From Heterostelium album PN500 (taxonomy: Eukaryota; Evosea; Eumycetozoa; Acytosteliales; Acytosteliaceae), in NCBI RefSeq assembly GCF_000004825.1, contig NW_008805071.1:1984001-2048000 (forward strand): a DNA stretch of 64,000 bases, written 5' to 3'. This document shows positions 59,208-64,000 of this stretch, one piece after another. The notes under the pieces are model-generated. The model was not told the DNA's origin. It saw only the letters and a list, made by a program, of their open reading frames with translations, and ran no database searches. Within the stretch, counting starts at the first letter, position 1; every line of letters begins with the position of its first letter. The translations under genes and the position numbers were made by a program.

Positions 59208-60337
59208 TTATTGCTCGAATATGACAGACCAATGACCTGATTTGACACCAGTATTATATTTAACAACGATCGGCACAGCAAAGTATTGTAACATATTTTT
59301 GGTAGCACCGACATCCAATGAAAATCGTTGTGCCAATGATTCTGCGCTATTCAACTCTGGATCTTCTCTATACAGCTGATACATCTTATTTATATCTTCT
59401 ACCGTCAGTCTGCCCGAAAGTGACTGATTCTTCTGTAATCTCTGTCTAATCTTTGATATTCTAGTTGATAAATCCTTTTTTTTGTTTTGTTTGATGTTTG
59501 ATTATTTATTACATGTAAGTATATTGTTTAAGTCGTGTAGTTAATTAAAACTCTATATACATACATCGTTTGATGCTATATTTATAGCTGGTATTTGATC
59601 AGAGAAATGTGGTTCACTACTAGAACTTGTAGATGGTTCATCTTCATCTCTAAAGTGAATATGACGCTCATCGTCGACGACAGAGAATCGATTCGATATT
59701 TCATTGTAGAGTTCGACACGCTCCGGCACCTTATCTTCTAGATCGATATGTGTAATGTCACCTAGCATCTTTTGTTTGTTTTCATACTCTGCGTGATCCC
59801 ACTCTTGTTGTGCCTCTGCGATATCTCTAACCGGGACATTGCCAAAGAGATTCGATTCGTCGATACCTCTGATCTTATCGGTCAGTGCCTGTGCATTCTG
59901 TTGATGTTCGACCATCTTTAGAAGATTACGATCCTGTTTCGATAGGACGACGGGCTCTCCTTCGTCGTCATACTCAATCAGATTGCCAAACTCATCGTAT
60001 TCCTCGGGAGCTGCATCATCATCCACTTCCTCCGGTAGATAGATACCTATATCTCTTAAATCTTTTTAAACTTTGACAATCAATATTTTGATATATCCAT
60101 CTAATAAATGATCATTTTCAACAACATCTATTATAAGTACTTACCTTTTGATAAAATATCATTTTTTTGTATTTCATTTATATTATTATGATTATTCTTT
60201 AAATTATTAACATTAATACTCTTATTATTATTATGATTTGTTGTACAAAGATATCTATTAACACTGATAATAGATCTATTATTTAGCAATGAGTATTTAT
60301 ATATTGATTTATTAATGTATAATATATTTCTTAGCAT
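59208..60337 (-). CDS. Probable mitochondrial protein of unknown function, 318 aa
   Basis: Exons 60145-60337, 59565-60061 and 59208-59474 join in frame (phases 1 and 0). The start MLRNILYINKSIYKYSLLNN is basic with no acids up to about residue 55 and ends in RYLCTTNH, a plausible mitochondrial presequence. The middle is acidic (DDDAAPEEYDEFGNLIEYDD). The C-terminal 90 residues form a helical unit, GRLTVEDINKMYQLYREDPE then AESLAQRFSLDV...ML.YFAVP, resembling the helix-turn-helix of small mitochondrial ribosome-linked proteins such as neugrin- or Bot1-type factors. That resemblance is weak, so no name is given. Confidence 0.75.
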
Positions 60338-60764
60338 GTTATCAATTTTTTTTAATAAAATTACAATTATTTTTATGACTTAATTTTTTGATGTTCATCC
60401 ATTTTTTAGTTTTTAATCATATTTGCAAAAAAAAAATAGATACATTTTAATCAAATTGAAGTAATTATTTAATTGTTTGTTGTTTAAATAAAAAAAAATA
60501 CAATCAATTTTAGATTACAATATAAAAATGTGGTAGGGAAAGATTGAATAAATAGGTCGAATTTATTTGGTTTTATACATCAAATTTAATTAATATACTT
60601 AATTAATTTAAAATCTCTATTTCGTTCAAGTTTAAACATTATGATTGATTAACTATAAATAGTAAACATTGTTTGTCTTTTTTTCATTAAATTACTTTTT
60701 AATTTGAAAAAAAAAAAACTAATTATCTAAAAATGACTTTAATAATAAAATTTTTTAATAAATA
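60338..60764. promoter_or_regulatory. Upstream region of first HssA-like gene
   Basis: About 430 A/T-rich bases. A TATA box (tataaatag, 60654-60662) lies in the context actataaatagt.aac, shared with the other two copies. The relic first exon ATGACTTTAAT (60733-60743) is still recognisable but no GT donor follows it. Confidence 0.55.
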
Positions 60765-60980
60765 ATGATAGATATTAAAACTATTCCATTATTTTTTATT
60801 ATAGCTACTTTATCTTCAATCGGATTTGTCCTATCAAACAAATCAATTTTCAAGAGAGTCACTGTATCTAGTTCAAGCCAATCAACAAACAGAATTGTTA
60901 ATTTGGATATAGAAACAGATGTAGATTTTATATCGAATACTGAAAAGACTTCTGTTATTACCGTCGATATTGTCGAATAA
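60765..60980 (+). CDS. HssA-like small protein, copy 1, intron-derived start, 71 aa
   Basis: Homologous to the two downstream copies from residue 13 on (ATLSSIGFVLSNKSIFK against AALSSMGSVQSSNSIFK). Those copies have a 13-nt first exon, MTLI, then an intron. Here the matching ATGACTTTAAT at 60733 is followed by ataataaaat, with no GT donor, and the former intron from 60765 is open and in frame with exon 2. The predicted product therefore begins MIDIKTIPLFFII, turning intron sequence into a hydrophobic, signal-like N-terminus. The C-terminus is more diverged and acidic than in the others. It could be an active gene with a new start or a relic without expression. A 9-bp inverted repeat (60977-60985 with 60999-61007) begins at the stop codon. 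Confidence 0.5.
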   Translation: MIDIKTIPLFFIIATLSSIGFVLSNKSIFKRVTVSSSSQSTNRIVNLDIETDVDFISNTEKTSVITVDIVE

Positions 60981-61007
60981 GCTTCGAATGCATTTATTGA
61001 AGCTTAT
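60977..61007 (+). terminator. Stop-codon hairpin of copy 1
   Basis: ATAAGCTTC and GAAGCTTAT form a perfect 9-bp stem with a 13-nt loop, overlapping the TAA stop. It could affect mRNA 3' processing or stability; a terminator role is only one option. Confidence 0.3.
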
Positions 61008-61983
61008 ACTATCAGTTAAGAGTAATGAGAATCTTCTAAAGATTGAATTCACATAAACTTTAAAAAAACATTAACCATCTAACATTCTGATCTATCATTC
61101 TATCTTTGATATCTTGTTTTTCAAATATTAATTATATCCATTTATAAAAAGATAATAACTCTAGTATGTGTTTTTTGAAATAACCAGCGAAACATACCAA
61201 AATTTATAAGTAAAAAATAAGAAAACTTCTTTCTGTACAAATAAAAAAAGTGGAAAAACCTCAATAATCTATTAAATTAATCTAGTTCTACAACAAGATA
61301 AAAGAGATCTTTACATACAGAAATTTAATATTTGATTTAAAAAGAATAAAATTTAATCAAAACTAGCAAATTATCAATTCTATACTTTTTTATCAATTAA
61401 TACCCCTATTTATAAAATAATCCATTTTTATTTTTTTAGTGAGAGTAAATTCGTCATCAATATTTGAAAAGACGATAAGAATTAATTTGATTTTAAAAAT
61501 ATAAATGATCAATATTCTTTTAACAATATTAAATATTTTACAAATAAATTAAAAAATGTGGTAATGGGAAAGTATTCATACTTTACAGTTCACCCTCTCA
61601 AACAACCACACTTGAGTGGGGTTGACAACCCACGAAAAATCAATGGACTATTAGTGGTTTTTATATTTTGTTTTTATAGGATGATTGTTTATAAAGATCA
61701 TAATACATCCTAGTAAATAAAATTAGATTCAGAATATTTTAATTAAATATTTAAATCTCTAAATTGTTGATCTATCTATTTTTTAAATTATATTCTAACA
61801 TTCAGTACAATGTTGGATTTTCAAAGTATAAATTTATTAAAAATATTTTTAAAGGATCGAATCTATTAAAATAAATCTTTGGAATATTAAAAATGATATG
61901 ATTGAGTAAAACTATAAATAGTTAACTTTGTTTATCTATTTCAATATCAAATCAAATTACTTTTAATACTAACAAATCTAAAT
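60981..61983. promoter_or_regulatory. Spacer and promoter before copy 2
   Basis: About 1 kb. It holds a G-box-like dyad at 61616-61633 (gtggggttgacaacccac) next to ccacacttgagtgg, and a block from about 61795 to 61983 conserved with copy 3 (ggatcgaat.tattaaa.ta, then ctttggaatattaaaaatga). The TATA box tataaatag is at 61914-61922, 70 bases before the ATG. Confidence 0.55.
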
Positions 61984-62248
61984 ATGACTTTAATTTGTAA
62001 ATTTAAAAAAATAGATAAATCTAAAATAAATATTTATTAATTTTTATACAATTATAATTATAGCTGCTTTATCTTCAATGGGATCAGTCCAATCAAACAA
62101 CTCCATCTTCAAGAGTCAAGTTGGTGTCACTGGAACCAGTTCAAACCAATCATCAAACAAGATTGCATTCTCGGATGTAAAAGTTGATGATCTTGATCAC
62201 CAGAATAAAATTATTAATGGCAATGCCGTCATTGATCTCAACCTCTAA
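61984..62248 (+). CDS. HssA-like small protein, copy 2, 65 aa
   Basis: Exons 61984-61996 and 62064-62248 (phase 1 split of codon 5) give a 65-residue product: MTLISALSSMGSVQSNNSIF, then Lys-Ser-Gln, Val-Gly-Val-Thr-Gly-Thr and a Ser/Asn-rich core, ending INGNAVIDLNL. The short Met-Thr-Leu/Ile first exon and the SS.GS..SxNSI core match the small HssA/2C/7E-type proteins multiplied in D. discoideum, although the Gly-rich, Cys-rich tail of those is missing. In that species the family is expressed in prestalk cells during development. No signal peptide, so probably cytoplasmic. Biochemical function is unknown. Copies 2 and 3 have the same length and intron position and are clear tandem duplicates. 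Confidence 0.75.
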
Positions 62249-63154
62249 ACTGTTTATCTGACAACCTATTAAATAAAATAATCAAGCAAACAACATCTAC
62301 TATTTTAATAAATTTAAAATGTATTGATAATGTATAAATCGATATTGGGTAGAGTCGAATTGAATTTGGTTTTGTTTTTAATCATTCTAAATTTAACAAT
62401 GAATTCTCTATCATTAAGTTTAGTATTTATTTTTTTGTTTGAAAATTGAAGTTAAAAAAAGTAGAAACTCAGTTTTCAAAAAGTATAAAAGACACAAATT
62501 GATTGCAATCAACAAATTTCTTCTATCATTTATAAAGCTCAACTTGGAAAAAAAAATTGTTTTTTGATTTATAGAAACTTAATCAAAGTGGGAAGAATCT
62601 ACATATTGAATTCAAAATAATATTAATTTTTATTTTTTTCAAAAGATTGAATAAAAAGAAACTTAATAAAACACCATAAACCCCCTCAAACCCCTACCTC
62701 TATTATTTAAATCTACTTCCTAAAAATGGGGTGTTAAAGGAAAATTATTTAGAATACAAATTAAAATAATAAAAAATATTGATTGGAACACCACAGTTAA
62801 ATTAGAAAGGAGAAGATTTTAATTTGGGAAAGAATAAACCCTATAATTCCAACAATCAATGTATTATGCTTGTTTGGATTGGGGGTTATGATATTTAAAA
62901 GAATAAATTTAAATTTTAATCACTATCTTGTTGTCTAAATCATAAATTTTAATATTATTTTAACTTTCAGTTCAATATTTGATTTTCAAAGTAAATAATT
63001 ATTTAATGGATCGAATTTATTAAATAGATCTTTGGAATATTAAAAATGATATGATTTGATTAAAACTATAAATAGTTAACCTTTTTATCTATTTCAATAT
63101 CAAATAAATTTCTTTTAATACTAATTTAATAAACAAAATACTAATTATCTAAAA
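62249..63154. promoter_or_regulatory. Spacer and promoter before copy 3
   Basis: About 900 bases. C- or G-rich patches stand out at 62680-62698 (ccccctcaaacccctacc), 62726-62733 (atggggtg) and 62876-62888 (ggattgggggtt). The block from about 62965 to 63154 repeats the copy 2 promoter, with the TATA box tataaatag at 63067-63075, 88 bases before the ATG. Confidence 0.55.
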
Positions 63155-63430
63155 ATGACTTTAATTGGTAAAATTTACAAATTCTCTATCTAATATTGAC
63201 AATTAAATTTATTAACTTTGGAACATTTCTGTACTATTATTTTAGCTGCATTATCTTCAATGGGATCAGTCCAATCAAGCAACTCCATCTTCAAGAGTCA
63301 AGCTGGTATCACTGGAACCAGTTCAAGCCAATCATCAAACAAGATTGCACTTTTGGATGCACATGTTGATGCTGTTGTTGCCTTCGGTACTCTTTTGAAT
63401 GCCAATGCCACCGCTGATATACACCTCTAA
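63155..63430 (+). CDS. HssA-like small protein, copy 3, 65 aa
   Basis: Exons 63155-63167 and 63246-63430 (same phase 1 split as copy 2) give 65 residues: MTLIAALSSMGSVQSSNSIF, then a Gly-Thr/Ser-rich core and a hydrophobic Ala/Val stretch (LDAHVDAVVAFG) before NANATADIHL. The DNA is nearly identical to copy 2 across the first 90 bases of exon 2 and the 3' flank, and diverges in the last 60 codon-bases, so the C-terminus evolves fastest. The donor is GTAAAA and the acceptor TATTTTAG. Family and likely developmental role are as for copy 2 (inference from the family). Confidence 0.75.
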
Positions 63431-64000
63431 ACAGTGTGGCATCCGAATTCATATGTTGAATATAGAGCTTACTAACATGTACCATCAACTTCATTAATAT
63501 CTACTATTTTAATAAATTTAAAATGTATTGATCATGTATAAATTGATATTGGTTTTTTTTCTCTTTGATTAAAGATTTCTTCAAAATTTTAAAAAAAACT
63601 TAATAATATTTAAAAAGAAAATTGTTGTAAGTAGCCAGCTGACAATGTTTGTCAAAACAGTTGGTTAAACATGAATATTTTAAAGAAATTGTAAAAATTC
63701 ATAATTCTATTTTCCACAAAACATTTCATAACCAGCTGTCCACCCAAGAAAATTTTAGTATTTAACTATTATTGATCAAATAAAGGATTCTTTTATTTGA
63801 TTTGATTAATCAAGTAATGATTCACCTTATGAAAATAAAATTTTTGTCACTAATTGAATGTGAGAAGAATCGAATTTTTAATTAATATTTAGTGTTTTAA
63901 AGAAGAATATTAATTTTAATTTGTCAAAAGATTCATTCAACAAAAATTTTTTTTAACACAAACCCCTCTTATTAATATTGATATCACAAATTTATAAAGA
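63431..64000. other. AT-rich 3' region at the window edge
   Basis: 570 bases after copy 3. The dyads near 63637-63662 (agccagctgaca, caaaacagttggtt) and the C-patch aacccctctt near 63961 resemble the promoter-side elements of the array, so a fourth unit may start just beyond the window. No coding frame is supported. Confidence 0.35.

Larger units (their letters stand above)
60600..63560 (+). repeat. Tandem array of three HssA-like gene units, about 1.2 kb each
   Basis: The units start near 60600, 61795 and 62965. Promoter, TATA box, start context, exon 2 core and the 3' block tctactattttaataaattt (near 62296 and 63498) recur in the same order. Units 2 and 3 are closest. Unit 1 is the most diverged and lacks the splice donor. 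Confidence 0.75.

Overview
This window is nuclear DNA from a social amoeba (dictyostelid). The evidence is short (about 60-140 nt) very AT-rich GT-AG introns, intergenic DNA of A/T runs, coding regions full of Asn, Gln and Thr homopolymers, and several lineage-typical proteins: a CBM49 cellulose-binding protein, a GT77-WD40 Skp1-type galactosyltransferase, a UBP-finger sirtuin, an ELMO protein, and a small MTLI...SS gene family. Coding DNA is less AT-rich than in D. discoideum, and an ankyrin fragment looks like the repeats expanded in group 1/2 species, so a Heterostelium/Polysphondylium-, Cavenderia- or Acytostelium-like species is the best guess (inference). No bacterial features are present.

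Layout. 1-4676: a decayed ankyrin-repeat fragment, a tiny two-exon secreted-protein gene (938-1226) found by joining exons, and a large lineage-specific protein. 4943-6409: a zinc-finger/polyQ/RGG protein. 6592-18081: two head-to-tail ZNFX1-like helicase genes with CCCH and SAM domains at their N-termini, sharing a DNA-identical tract. 18941-25801: an SK-like channel with a non-canonical pore, a VASt-domain protein, a mitochondrial-looking protein and, divergently, methylthioribose-1-phosphate isomerase. 26470-33935: a sirtuin, a degenerate less AT-rich island holding a 602-bp inverted-repeat element, a CBM49 protein, an AgtA-like enzyme and a small one-TM protein. 37330-46706: ELMO protein, CUE protein, FlK-like thioesterase and an FHA-kinase-pseudokinase. 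47099-60337: IMP1-like protease, UFSP2-like protease, TTL-family ligase, FAD synthase, ABCG half-transporter, SF2 helicase and a mitochondrial-looking protein. 60600-63560: a tandem array of three small HssA-like genes with conserved promoters, one of which appears to have turned its intron into coding sequence.

The genes are mostly independent housekeeping and signalling loci. Themes that link some of them are RNA surveillance (the ZNFX1 pair), modification of proteins (AgtA on Skp1, UFSP2 on UFM1, TTL on tubulin, sirtuin) and developmental expression (CBM49, AgtA, the HssA-like array). All exon joins were made by hand by requiring GT-AG borders and an unbroken frame; no alignment or RNA data were available. 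Span coordinates include introns, with exons given in the text.
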